Shown: in pieces, positions 10,022 through 18,287 of the stretch
Numbering within the stretch: the stretch's first letter is position 1
How the letters are laid out: the number at the start of each line of letters is the position of its first letter
Assembly: GCA_944391055.1 (NCBI GenBank)
Contig: CALXSF010000005.1
Span: 92,922 to 156,921 of the forward strand
Direction: 5' to 3'
Origin: an uncultured Kiritimatiellota bacterium
GTDB lineage: Bacteria > Verrucomicrobiota > Kiritimatiellia > RFP12 > DVOR01
Length of the DNA stretch: 64,000 nt
The notes under the pieces: generated by a model
Database searches by the model: none
Told to the model about the DNA's origin: nothing
Seen by the model: the letters and a program-made list of their open reading frames with translations, nothing else
Made by a program: the position numbers and the translations under genes

Positions 10022-11949
10022 CCGATTGGGCGGGGCTGCTGAATCCCGAGCAGTTGGCGGCGGTGACGGCGCCGGAGGGGCCGACGCTGGTCTTGGCGGC
10101 GGCCGGGACGGGCAAGACGCGGACGCTCACGCACCGCGTGGCGTGGCTGATGGAGCAGGGCGTCGACCCGCGGGGCATCCTGCTGCTGACCTTCACGAAC
10201 CGCGCGGCGCGGGAGATGATGGCGCGCGCGGAGGCGCTGGTGGGGCCGGCGATCGCCACGCTGTGGTCGGGCACCTTCCATCACGTCTGCCACCGCATCC
10301 TGCGCCAAAACGCGCGGCTGGTGGGGCGGACGGCCTCCTTCGTCATCCTCGACCGCTCGGACGCGCAGAGCCTTTTGGGCAAGGCCGTCAAGGCCTTGGT
10401 GCCCGACGCCAAGCGTTTCCCCAAGAAGGAAGTGCTGGCCGCCCTCATCGGCAAGGCCGCGAACACGGAGGGCGACGTGGGGGCCTTGGCCGAGGGGCTG
10501 GCCTTCGAGAACCCCGTCGACCCCGCCCAGGTGGTGGCCGTGGCGGAGCGCTACGCCGAGATGAAGGCCGAGGCCAACGCGCTGGATTTCGACGACCTGC
10601 TCACCTTCACCCTCCGTCTCTTCCGCGAGCGGCCCGAGGTGCTCGCCGAATACGCGGGCTGCTTCCGCCACGTGCTGGTGGATGAGTACCAGGACACGAA
10701 CGCCATCCAGGCGCAGCTGGTGGATCTGCTCGCCTCGCGCCATCGCAACCTCATGGCCGTGGGCGACGACTTCCAGTGCATCTACTCGTGGCGCGGCGCG
10801 GATTTCCGCAACATCATGGAGTTCCCCAAGCGCTGGCCCGGCTGCCGGGTGATCAAGCTGGAGCGCAACTACCGCTCCGTCCCCGAGATCCTCGCCTTGG
10901 CCAACGCCACCATCGCCCACAACCCCGAGCAGTTCCAGAAGACCCTCCTGCCCACCCTGCCGCCCTCCGGGCGCAAGCCGCTCGTCGCCTTCCTGCGCGA
11001 CGCCGCCGAGCAGAGCCAGATGGTCGTCCGCCACGTGCAGCGCGCCCTCCAGGCCGGCTACCGCCCCGAGGACGTGGCCGTCCTCTACCGCGCCCACTAC
11101 CACGCCATGGAGCTGGAGCTTGACCTCCGCCGCCTCCGCGTCCCCTACACCCTCACCTCCGGGCAGGGCCTTTTCGAGAGCCAGCACGTCAAGGACGTCA
11201 TCGCCTTCCTCCGCCTTTGCGCGGGGCTGGCCGACCTCTTCGCGCTCCAGCGCGTGCTGGGGCTGCTCCCGGGCATCGGCCCCAAGACCGCCGAGCGCGT
11301 CTGGGACAAGCTCGGCGGCGCCTTCGACCCCACCCGGCAGACCGACCGCCTCCAACTGGGCGCCCTCCTCCCCAAAAAGGCCCAGGAGGATTGGCGCGCC
11401 CTCGACGCCCTCATCGCCCGCTATCACGACGACGCCCTCGCCGAGAACGGCAACCGCGCCGTAACCCTCTTCCTCGACACGTGGTACGCCGATTACCTCC
11501 TGCGCGCCTACGACAACGGCGAGGACCGCATCCAGGACATCGCCGCCTTCGCCGCCCAGTTCCGCAAGGGCCAGCCCGTCGCCGAGTTCCTCAACGACGT
11601 CGCCCTCATGACCAACGTCGACGCCGAGAACGCCCAGGCCCTCGCCGACCGCCCCGGCATCCGCCTCTCCACCGTCCACCAGGCCAAGGGGCTGGAGTGG
11701 CCCGTCGTCATCGTCATCTGGTGCAACGAGGATTACTTCCCCTCCGCCCGCGCCATCATGGAGGATCAGGCCGGCGAGGAGCGCCGCCTCTTCTACGTCG
11801 CCCTCACCCGCGCCAAGGACGACCTTCTCCTCTGCGTCCCCGCCACCCGGCGCACCCCCGGCAAGGAAGGCGTCCAATACCTCTTCCCCTCCCGCTTCAT
11901 CAAGCAACTCCCCGCCGACGGCGTCACCAAGCGCTACGGCCTTTACTGA
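10018..11949 (+). CDS. UvrD/PcrA/Rep-type superfamily 1 DNA helicase
   Basis: This 643-residue ATP-dependent 3'-5' DNA helicase acts in repair or replication restart. All SF1A motifs are seen: Walker A in AAAGTGKT (about residues 27-34), DEYQDTN (motif II), GDDFQCIYSWRGAD (motif III), LERNYRS (motif IV), STVHQAKGLEW (motif V) and FYVALTRAKD (motif VI). It is slightly shorter than classic UvrD and PcrA (about 720 residues), closer to short Rep-like helicases. The frame is open upstream, but the helicase homology and the ATGA overlap with the epimerase stop fix the start at 10018. Codons change from G-ending to C-ending along the gene. Which subfamily (UvrD, PcrA or Rep) cannot be settled by eye. 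Confidence 0.95.
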   Translation: MTDWAGLLNPEQLAAVTAPEGPTLVLAAAGTGKTRTLTHRVAWLMEQGVDPRGILLLTFTNRAAREMMARAEALVGPAIATLWSGTFHHVCHRILRQNARLVGRTASFVILDRSDAQSLLGKAVKALVPDAKRFPKKEVLAALIGKAANTEGDVGALAEGLAFENPVDPAQVVAVAERYAEMKAEANALDFDDLLTFTLRLFRERPEVLAEYAGCFRHVLVDEYQDTNAIQAQLVDLLASRHRNLMAVGDDFQCIYSWRGADFRNIMEFPKRWPGCRVIKLERNYRSVPEILALANATIAHNPEQFQKTLLPTLPPSGRKPLVAFLRDAAEQSQMVVRHVQRALQAGYRPEDVAVLYRAHYHAMELELDLRRLRVPYTLTSGQGLFESQHVKDVIAFLRLCAGLADLFALQRVLGLLPGIGPKTAERVWDKLGGAFDPTRQTDRLQLGALLPKKAQEDWRALDALIARYHDDALAENGNRAVTLFLDTWYADYLLRAYDNGEDRIQDIAAFAAQFRKGQPVAEFLNDVALMTNVDAENAQALADRPGIRLSTVHQAKGLEWPVVIVIWCNEDYFPSARAIMEDQAGEERRLFYVALTRAKDDLLLCVPATRRTPGKEGVQYLFPSRFIKQLPADGVTKRYGLY

Positions 11950-11961
11950 AAGGAGCCGCCC

Positions 11962-12519
11962 ATGCGAATCCCGCCCGCCCTCCTCTGCGCCCTTCTCGCC
12001 GCGGGGGCGATGGCGCAGGGCGGGGCCTTCCGCGTCCGGACGGAGGGTCGGCTGCCGCTCTCCGTCGCGCAGGAGGCCGACCAAGCCCTCGACCGCGCCC
12101 AACGCTGGGTGGCCGCGCAGCCGGCGCCGACCAACGACCTCGCCCGCCTGACCCTGCGCCGCTACGCCCTGGCCCCCGCCGGGGAACCCTTCGCGCTGCG
12201 CCGGTGCGACCTGACGCCCCTCGAACAGGCCTTCCCCGAGCCGCCCGCCCCCGCCGCGCTCACCAACCTCACCGCCGCCCTCGCGCAGCGCCGCGACGAC
12301 CCCAAGGCGCTCCTGGCCCTGGCCGCCGCCCTCGGCGCGCCGAACGCCCCCGCGCCCGAGCCCGGCTGGCGCGAACGGCTGGCGCTCACGCTGATCGAGA
12401 CCCAGCGCGTCACCGCCCAAGGCGGCCATTGGGGCGGCCAAGACGCCACCGTCTGGGCCATCGTGGCCCTCCGCCACCTGCTTGGCGAAAGCCCCGCGCT
12501 CGCCGTCGAGGGCGAGTGA
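11962..12519 (+). CDS. Small secreted protein of unknown function
   Basis: A 185-residue protein with a clear Sec signal peptide (MRIPPALLCALLAAGAMAQG, cleavage likely after AMA). The mature part is Ala- and Leu-rich and probably helical. The stretch GGHWGGQDATVWAIVAL resembles the QxxxGxW-like helical repeats of terpene cyclases and alpha/alpha-barrel proteins, but the match is too short to assign a family. A ribosome binding site (AAAGGAG) lies 6 bases before the ATG, and the gene is 12 bases behind the helicase, so it is probably the last gene of that operon. It converges on bioB with only 7 bases between the stops. Confidence 0.75.
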   Translation: MRIPPALLCALLAAGAMAQGGAFRVRTEGRLPLSVAQEADQALDRAQRWVAAQPAPTNDLARLTLRRYALAPAGEPFALRRCDLTPLEQAFPEPPAPAALTNLTAALAQRRDDPKALLALAAALGAPNAPAPEPGWRERLALTLIETQRVTAQGGHWGGQDATVWAIVALRHLLGESPALAVEGE

Positions 12520-12526
12520 GCGGCGC

Positions 12527-13462
12527 TCAGCAGGGCAGGGCGTAGCCGGCGCGGAGGATCGGCCCGCGGTCTTGGGCGGCGCTGTTGCCGGAGGTGGTGA
12601 GGAGATCCCCCTCGATGGCGGCGTTGACGCCCAGGCGCAGCGCGCGCGCGAACGCCTCGGCGGAGAGCCGCTTGCGCCCGCCGGCGAAGCGCAGGTGCGC
12701 GGTGGGGTGGACGAGCCGGAAGAGGGCCACGGCGCGCAGCACGTCGCGCTCGGGCAGCAGCGGCAGATCGGCCAGCGGCGTGCCGGGGATGGGCGCGAGC
12801 AGGTTGATGGGGATGGAGGCGACGGGGAGGTTGCGGAGGGCGAAGGCCAGGGCGATGCGCCCGCGCTCGTCCTCGCCCATGCCGATGATGCCGCCCGAGC
12901 AGACGTCCATGCCCACGCGGAGCGCGGCGCGGAGGGTGGCGAGCTTCTGCGCCTGGGTATGGGTGGTGCAGAGGGTGGGGAAGAAGGCGGGCGCGGCCTC
13001 GAGGTTGCAATGGCAGCGGGTGGCGCCGGCCTCGCGCAGGCGCCGCAGCGCCGCCTCGTCGAGCAACCCCAGCGAAACGCAGAGCCCCAGCCCCGTCTCG
13101 CGGCGCAGGAGCCGGAGCAGGCCGCAGACCCCCTCCAGCTCGGAGGCGGTCGGCCGGCGGCCGCTGTTGACGATGGAGAAGCGGCGGATGCCGGCGGCCT
13201 CGGCGGCGCGGGCGGCGCGCAGGCACGCCTCGGGGTCGATCAGGGGGTGGACGTCGCACGCGGCGGCGGGGTGGTGGGCCGACTGCGCGCACCACCTGCA
13301 ATCCTCCGGGCAGCGGCCGCCCTTGCCGTTGACGATGGCGCAACGGTCGAAGAGCCGGGGCGCGAAGGCGGCGGTGAGGCGCTCGGCCTCGGCGAAGAGG
13401 GCCTCCTCGGGCCCGTCGGCCCAAGCCAGGGCCTGGGGGAAGGTCAGGCGCGGCGCGTCCAT
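12527..13462 (-). CDS. bioB: Biotin synthase BioB
   Basis: This 311-residue radical SAM enzyme inserts sulfur into dethiobiotin, the last step of biotin synthesis. The 4Fe-4S cluster motif CPEDCRWC gives Cys51, Cys55 and Cys58, followed by AQS as in BioB. Other BioB blocks are present: HCNLEAAP, GMDVCSGGIIGMGE, PINLLAPIPGTPL and a C-terminal EGDLLTTSGN. The length is normal, slightly short at the C-terminus. No other bio gene is in the window. It lies one base from the next upstream gene (13464-14243) and probably shares its promoter. Confidence 0.95.
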   Translation of the reverse strand: MDAPRLTFPQALAWADGPEEALFAEAERLTAAFAPRLFDRCAIVNGKGGRCPEDCRWCAQSAHHPAAACDVHPLIDPEACLRAARAAEAAGIRRFSIVNSGRRPTASELEGVCGLLRLLRRETGLGLCVSLGLLDEAALRRLREAGATRCHCNLEAAPAFFPTLCTTHTQAQKLATLRAALRVGMDVCSGGIIGMGEDERGRIALAFALRNLPVASIPINLLAPIPGTPLADLPLLPERDVLRAVALFRLVHPTAHLRFAGGRKRLSAEAFARALRLGVNAAIEGDLLTTSGNSAAQDRGPILRAGYALPC

Positions 13463-13463
13463 C

Positions 13464-14243
13464 TCAGCGCCCGGGCGGGGGTTGGCCGCCGGGCGGGCCC
13501 ATGCGCACCGGCGGCATCATGCCGGTGGCGTCGTAGACGCTGCGGACGACCTCGACGAAGGAGTCGGCCTCCTCCCCGTCCTGGAGCCCCATGGAGACTG
13601 CCACGGCGCCGAGGAGCGCGTCGCGCTCGGCGTCCTGCAGCTCGCGCACGGCGCGGAAGGTCTCGCCCACCTGGCGGCGCTCCTCCTCGGAGAGCTCGGT
13701 GCCCTCGTTCGCGGCGGCCTCCATGCGGGCCATCAGCTGCCGTTGGGCGGCGAGGGCCTCGGTGAAGCGGCGGTGGGTCTCCTGCTGCTCGGGGGTGAGG
13801 AGGGAGAGGTCGATGTTGCCGAGGAAGTCGTCGCGCTGGGCGAGGGCCTCGGCCATGCGCTGGCGGAACTCCTGCTGGCGGGCCTGCATCTCCTCGTAAC
13901 GCTTGGGGTCGGTGCGTTTGAGCTCCTCCATCCGCTCGCGGCGGCTCAGGCGGCGGGGCTGCGCCTCCTCGGCCTGCGGCTGCGCCTCCTCGGCCTGGAG
14001 GGCGGCGAGTTGTTCCTGGAGGGCGGCCTTCTCCGCGCGGAGGGCCTCCACCTCGCTCAGCGCTTTGGCGAGCGCCAGCGCGTCCGCGCCGCCGCCCGCC
14101 AGGCGCACCGTCGGCGCGGCCGCCCCGGCGGTGGGCGCGGCCACGATCTCATTGGGCGCGAAGAAGCGCCCCGCGCCGTAGCCGGCCGCCACCAACGCGG
14201 CGGCCGCGACGAACCCGATGCCAATCTTTGGGAGTGTCTTCAT
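13464..14243 (-). CDS. Membrane-anchored coiled-coil protein, Spy/CpxP-like
   Basis: A 259-residue protein with an N-terminal membrane anchor or signal (residues about 8-28). A heptad-like Leu/Ala/Glu stretch (about 55-95) is followed by a charged helical region. The motif LTPEQQ near residue 150 and later LSEEERRQ resemble the LTXXQ repeats of the Spy/CpxP periplasmic stress-protein family. The C-terminus is Pro/Gly-rich. It is likely periplasmic and helical; a chaperone or envelope-sensor role is only a suggestion from the motif. A -10 box ends 7 nt before its ATG with no Shine-Dalgarno sequence, so the mRNA may be leaderless. bioB follows one base after the stop. Confidence 0.7.
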   Translation of the reverse strand: MKTLPKIGIGFVAAAALVAAGYGAGRFFAPNEIVAAPTAGAAAPTVRLAGGGADALALAKALSEVEALRAEKAALQEQLAALQAEEAQPQAEEAQPRRLSRRERMEELKRTDPKRYEEMQARQQEFRQRMAEALAQRDDFLGNIDLSLLTPEQQETHRRFTEALAAQRQLMARMEAAANEGTELSEEERRQVGETFRAVRELQDAERDALLGAVAVSMGLQDGEEADSFVEVVRSVYDATGMMPPVRMGPPGGQPPPGR

Positions 14244-14250
14244 GCGCCCT

Positions 14251-14256
14251 AGTATA
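14251..14256 (-). promoter_or_regulatory. -10 box (TATACT) of a probable leaderless promoter
   Basis: On the minus strand TATACT ends exactly 7 nt before the ATG at 14243, with no room for a ribosome binding site. No clear -35 box is visible. Confidence 0.6.
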
Positions 14257-14327
14257 ACACAAGCGCTCCGCGCGGCGGGGTGGGGCGCGGCCCGCGCGCG
14301 GGGGTGCGCACAGGGGTGGCCGGCGGG

Positions 14328-17300
14328 TCAGTCGGCGGGGTCGAGGAGGCGCGCGGCGCGGACGCGGCGGCGGAGGGCGTCGTAGGTGGCGTGGTTGCCG
14401 CGGGCGCCCTCGATGACGCGGAGGCGGGCGAGGGACTTGCGGAGCCAGTCGCGGCCCTCGTCGCCGTAGAGGGCGGGCTGGGCGAGGGCGCGGTAGAGGA
14501 GGCGGGCGTATTGCTCGGCGGCGTCGTCGGGGCGGCCCTGTTTCTCGTAGACGCGGCCGATCTTGTGGGCGTAGCAGGCGGCGGCGTCGGGGTCGCGGTC
14601 GATGCGGGCGAGGGCCTCGCGGTAGGCCTCGAGGGCGCGGGCGTAGCGTTCGGGGTCGTCGGTGGCGGTGATGAAGAGGCAGTCGCCGAGGCGGCCGTGG
14701 GCGGGGCCGATCCACGGGGCGTTGGGGGAGCGGCGGACGAGGTCGGCGAGGAGCTCGGCGGCCTCGCCGTGGCGGGCCAGCTCCATGAGGGCCTCGGCCT
14801 GGAGGAAACGGGCGTCGGGGAGGTTGGGCGCCTGCGGCTCGGCCTTGGCCAGGGCGGCGACGAGCTCGACGGCGCGGGCGTAGTCCTGGTTCTGGTAGGC
14901 GGCACGGGCGGCGAGGTAGAGGGCGAGGTGGACGCGCGGTTCGGCGGGCCAGCGCTCGGCGAAGACGCGGAAGCCCTCGGCGGCGGCGGCGTAGTCGCCG
15001 CGGTTGAAGTCGCTCTTGGCCAGCCAGAGGACCATGTCGGGGATGCGGGGGGAGTCGGGGTAGGCGGCGACGTACTCCTGCGCGAAGCCCCGGGCGGCCT
15101 CGTCGTCGCCCAGCCCATAGAGGCAGAGGACGCGGAAGAAGCGCGCCTGCGCGGCGAAGGACGGGGTGGCGGAATCCGCCACGGCGGCGAAGTCGTCCAG
15201 CGCGCGCGCCGTCTGCCCGAGGCCGTAGCAGACGCGCCCGCGCTCGAGGAGCAGGGCGTCGCGGTGGGCGGGGTCGGAGGCGCGGGGGAGGAAGCGGGTG
15301 AGCTCGGCGATGGCCTCCTGGTCGCGGCCCTGGCGGGCGAGCATGGCGGCGAGGCGGGTGGCGGCGACGAAGGCGTCGTCCTCGTCGGCCTCGGGCGCGT
15401 CGCGGGTCTCGGCGTAGGCCTTGCGGGCGGCCTCGACGTCGCCGGCGGCCTCGAGGCAGCGGGCCAGGCGCAGGAGGACGGCGGGGTCGCGCCCCTGCGC
15501 CAGAAGCTCGCGGCAGAGGGTCTCGGCGCGGGCGTAGCGCTGGGCGGCGAGGGCGGCCTCGATGGCCTCGAGGGCCAGGCCGCGGCGCTCGTCGGCCCCG
15601 GAGGCGAGCTCGAGGGCCTCGGCGAAGGAGGCGAGCGCGTCGTCGGGCCGGCCCAAGGCGAGGAGGACGCGCCCGCGGCCCTGCCGGACGCGCCCGCGGA
15701 GGGCGGCGTCGTCGTAGCTTTCGAGCCAACGGTCGTAGGCGGCGAGGGCCTCGGCGTCCCGGCCCTGGGCGGCGAGGGTCTCGGCGATGCGCAGCTGGAG
15801 GGTCGGCGCGTCGGGCGCGGAGGGGTCGAGGCGGACGGCGTCGGCGAGCAGGCCCAGGCCCTCGTCCACGTCCTCCCGGCGGGGCTGGGCGCAGAGGAGC
15901 GCGCCGAGGGTGGCCAGCGCGCGCTGGCGGAGGTTGCGCTCGCGGGCGGCGGCGACGGCGCGCCGGGCGTGGGCGATGCGGGCCTCGGGGGCCTGCGCCA
16001 GGTCGGCGGCGGCGAGGGCGAGGCGGGCCTCGACGGTGGAGCTGAGGCCGGACTGCGCGAGGAGGCGGTCGAGCAGCGCCTGGGCGGCGGCGCGGTCGGG
16101 CGCGGCGGCGTAGGCCGCCGGGAGGGCCAGGGCGCAGTCGAGGAAGGCGCCGCCGCGGTCGGCCTGCGCGGCGGCGCGCAGGAGGGCGGCGCGGGATTGG
16201 GCGTTGGGGAAGCGGGCGACCCATTCGAGGGCGTTCTCGGCGCGGACGCGGGCGTCGGCGCCGGGGGCGGCGTCGACGGCGGCGAAGCGCTCGGCGGCCT
16301 GGACGTCCTTGCCCAGCTCGAGGTCGGCGCGGAGGACGAGGCGGAGGGCGGCGACGCCCCAGGCGGTGTCGGCGGAGGGCTGGGCGTCGGCGTAGGCGAG
16401 CTGCGTCTTGGCGAAGTCGCGGCGGCCGTTGTGGGCGGCGAGGGCGAGGGCGAGGCGCCGCTCGGCGGGGAGCTCGGGGGTGGCCTCGATGCGGGCCAGC
16501 GCGCCGGCCCAGTCGCCGCGGAGGAGGTCGGCGCGGATGAGGATTTCCTGCGCGCGGGCGCGTTCCTCGGGGGAGAGGCCGAGGGCGTCGAGGACGGAAC
16601 GGGCGGTGCGTTCGGCGAGGGTGAGGTTGCCGTCGTCGAGCGCCATGCCGGCGGCGGGGAGGAGCTCGGCCTGGGCGCGGGCGGCGGCGGGGGCGAGGGC
16701 CAGGAGGGCCAGGGCGGCGGCGCGGGGGGGGCGGAGGCCGCGGGGGAGGAGGAACCAGAGCAGGAGGGCCAGCGCCAGAAGGGCGCAGGGGCCGCCGAAG
16801 ACAAGGTCGCCGAAGCGGAGGTAGAGGGAGGCGAAGGGAGCCTCGGGCAGGGGCACGCGCAGGGTGGAGAGGCCGGGCTCGAGGGGGAAGGGCGTGAGGC
16901 GGCCGACGGGGTCGATGAGGGCGTTGAGGCCGCCGTTGGTGGAGCGGGCCATGGGGACGCCGGTCTCGATGCAGCGCAGGATGGCCTGGCGGGCGTGCTG
17001 GGCGGCTTGGGCGGAGGGGGCGTACCAGGCGTCGTTGCTCAGGTTGAGGAGGAGGCGCGCGCCCTGGTTCACGGAGTCGCGGGCCATGCGCGCCACGGTG
17101 TCCTCGAAGCAGATGAGGGGGCCGACGACGAGGCCGGAGGGGAGGCGCACCGTGCCGGCGGCGGGGTTGCCGGGGGTGATGCTCACGCCGGTGGGGGCGA
17201 GGCTCTGGAGGGCGGGGAAGGTCTTGTCGAAGGGGATGTACTCGCCGAAGGGGACCAGGTGGCGCTTGCCGTAGACCTGGGTGAGGTCGGGGCCCTGCCC

Positions 17301-18287
17301 GGTGACGAGGAGGGCGGCGTTGAGCCAGCCTTGGCCGTCGGGCGTGGGGCAGAGTCCGCCGACGAGGAGGGGCGTCCCGGCCGTGCGGGCGAGGGCGGCG
17401 AGGCGGGCGGGGGAGGCCCCGGCGGCGGCGCTCTCGGGCCAGAGCCAAAGGTCGGCCTTGACGTAGGGGAGGAGCCCGGCGCGGGCCTCGGCCTCGGCCC
17501 ACGGGTCGGGCGCGTCGGCGCCGAGGAAGCGGCAGGGCACCTCGGTGCGTTGGAGGGCGAGGGTGGCGGCGTCGGGCTTGGGGAGCGCGTCGTAGGCGCG
17601 GATGCGATCGAGCCCCCAGACGAAGGCGAGGAGGACGGCGGCAAGGGGGAGGATGGCCTCGACGGAAAGGAGCAGGCGCCCCAGGAAGGTCTCGGGGCCG
17701 GTGTGGGTGAGGGCGCCCCAAATGCGCTCGGCGAGCGTGGCGATGGCGCCGTTGGCGGCGACGAGCAGGGCGGAGGCCAGCGCCGCGCCGCCGAGCGCCG
17801 CCACCTGCGCCAAGGGCAGGAAGTCGGTGCAGGCCAGGCCGAGAGGGTTCCACGCAAAGCCCGTGAAGAGGGTGGAGCGAAGGAACTCGAAGCCGGCCCA
17901 CAGCATGGGCTCGGCCACGAGGACAAGCAGGATGCGCGCCGGCGCGCGGTCGGGCAGGGCGCGCCGGAGCGCGGCGGCCGTGCCGGCGAAGGCGCCGACG
18001 AAGAGCGCGAGGACGGCGCCCAGCCCCAGAAGCGCGGGGACGACGAGCGGCCACGGGCCGCCGTTGTCGGCGAGGCGGAGCATCCACCACAGCTGCCCCA
18101 CCCACGCGACGAGCCCGGCGGCGCACCCCAGCCAGAACGCGCGCCGCGGCGGGACGTGGCGGACAAGCAGCAGCAGCGGGACGAGGGCGAACCAGACATT
18201 GCCGCCTTGCCGGAACGGCTCCCAGAGGGAGATGAGGAAGGAGGCGCTGAGCAACGCGGCGGCAAGCTGCAAGAGGGTCTTCTTCAT
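14328..18287 (-). CDS. lnt: Apolipoprotein N-acyltransferase fused to a long TPR domain
   Basis: A 1,319-residue protein. Residues 1 to about 545 are Lnt, the inner-membrane enzyme that adds the third acyl chain to lipoproteins: N-terminal membrane helices, then the nitrilase fold with the triad Glu (LWPES, about 280), Lys (YGKRHLVPFGEYIPF, about 345) and Cys (ICFED, about 405), then a last hydrophobic helix. From about 560 to the end lie many TPR-like helical hairpins rich in Ala, Leu, Arg and Asp (for example GRPDDALASFAEAL, GDYAAAAEGFRVFAERWP, GRPDDAAEQYARLL). Typical Lnt ends near 510-550 residues, so about 760 residues are extra and would be periplasmic. The junction reads like a signal peptide (AAALALLALAPAAARAQ) but no start codon or ribosome site was found there. 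The ATG overlaps the stop of the preceding gene. Confidence 0.9.
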   Translation of the reverse strand: MKKTLLQLAAALLSASFLISLWEPFRQGGNVWFALVPLLLLVRHVPPRRAFWLGCAAGLVAWVGQLWWMLRLADNGGPWPLVVPALLGLGAVLALFVGAFAGTAAALRRALPDRAPARILLVLVAEPMLWAGFEFLRSTLFTGFAWNPLGLACTDFLPLAQVAALGGAALASALLVAANGAIATLAERIWGALTHTGPETFLGRLLLSVEAILPLAAVLLAFVWGLDRIRAYDALPKPDAATLALQRTEVPCRFLGADAPDPWAEAEARAGLLPYVKADLWLWPESAAAGASPARLAALARTAGTPLLVGGLCPTPDGQGWLNAALLVTGQGPDLTQVYGKRHLVPFGEYIPFDKTFPALQSLAPTGVSITPGNPAAGTVRLPSGLVVGPLICFEDTVARMARDSVNQGARLLLNLSNDAWYAPSAQAAQHARQAILRCIETGVPMARSTNGGLNALIDPVGRLTPFPLEPGLSTLRVPLPEAPFASLYLRFGDLVFGGPCALLALALLLWFLLPRGLRPPRAAALALLALAPAAARAQAELLPAAGMALDDGNLTLAERTARSVLDALGLSPEERARAQEILIRADLLRGDWAGALARIEATPELPAERRLALALAAHNGRRDFAKTQLAYADAQPSADTAWGVAALRLVLRADLELGKDVQAAERFAAVDAAPGADARVRAENALEWVARFPNAQSRAALLRAAAQADRGGAFLDCALALPAAYAAAPDRAAAQALLDRLLAQSGLSSTVEARLALAAADLAQAPEARIAHARRAVAAARERNLRQRALATLGALLCAQPRREDVDEGLGLLADAVRLDPSAPDAPTLQLRIAETLAAQGRDAEALAAYDRWLESYDDAALRGRVRQGRGRVLLALGRPDDALASFAEALELASGADERRGLALEAIEAALAAQRYARAETLCRELLAQGRDPAVLLRLARCLEAAGDVEAARKAYAETRDAPEADEDDAFVAATRLAAMLARQGRDQEAIAELTRFLPRASDPAHRDALLLERGRVCYGLGQTARALDDFAAVADSATPSFAAQARFFRVLCLYGLGDDEAARGFAQEYVAAYPDSPRIPDMVLWLAKSDFNRGDYAAAAEGFRVFAERWPAEPRVHLALYLAARAAYQNQDYARAVELVAALAKAEPQAPNLPDARFLQAEALMELARHGEAAELLADLVRRSPNAPWIGPAHGRLGDCLFITATDDPERYARALEAYREALARIDRDPDAAACYAHKIGRVYEKQGRPDDAAEQYARLLYRALAQPALYGDEGRDWLRKSLARLRVIEGARGNHATYDALRRRVRAARLLDPAD

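Noticed and set aside
9991..12477. An 828-codon minus-strand open frame over the UvrD-type helicase
   Set aside because: Antisense shadow without motifs; the helicase frame holds all SF1 motifs.
14244..14327. Terminator for the Lnt-TPR operon
   Set aside because: Only a short self-complementary CCCGCGCGCGGG without a T-run is visible.
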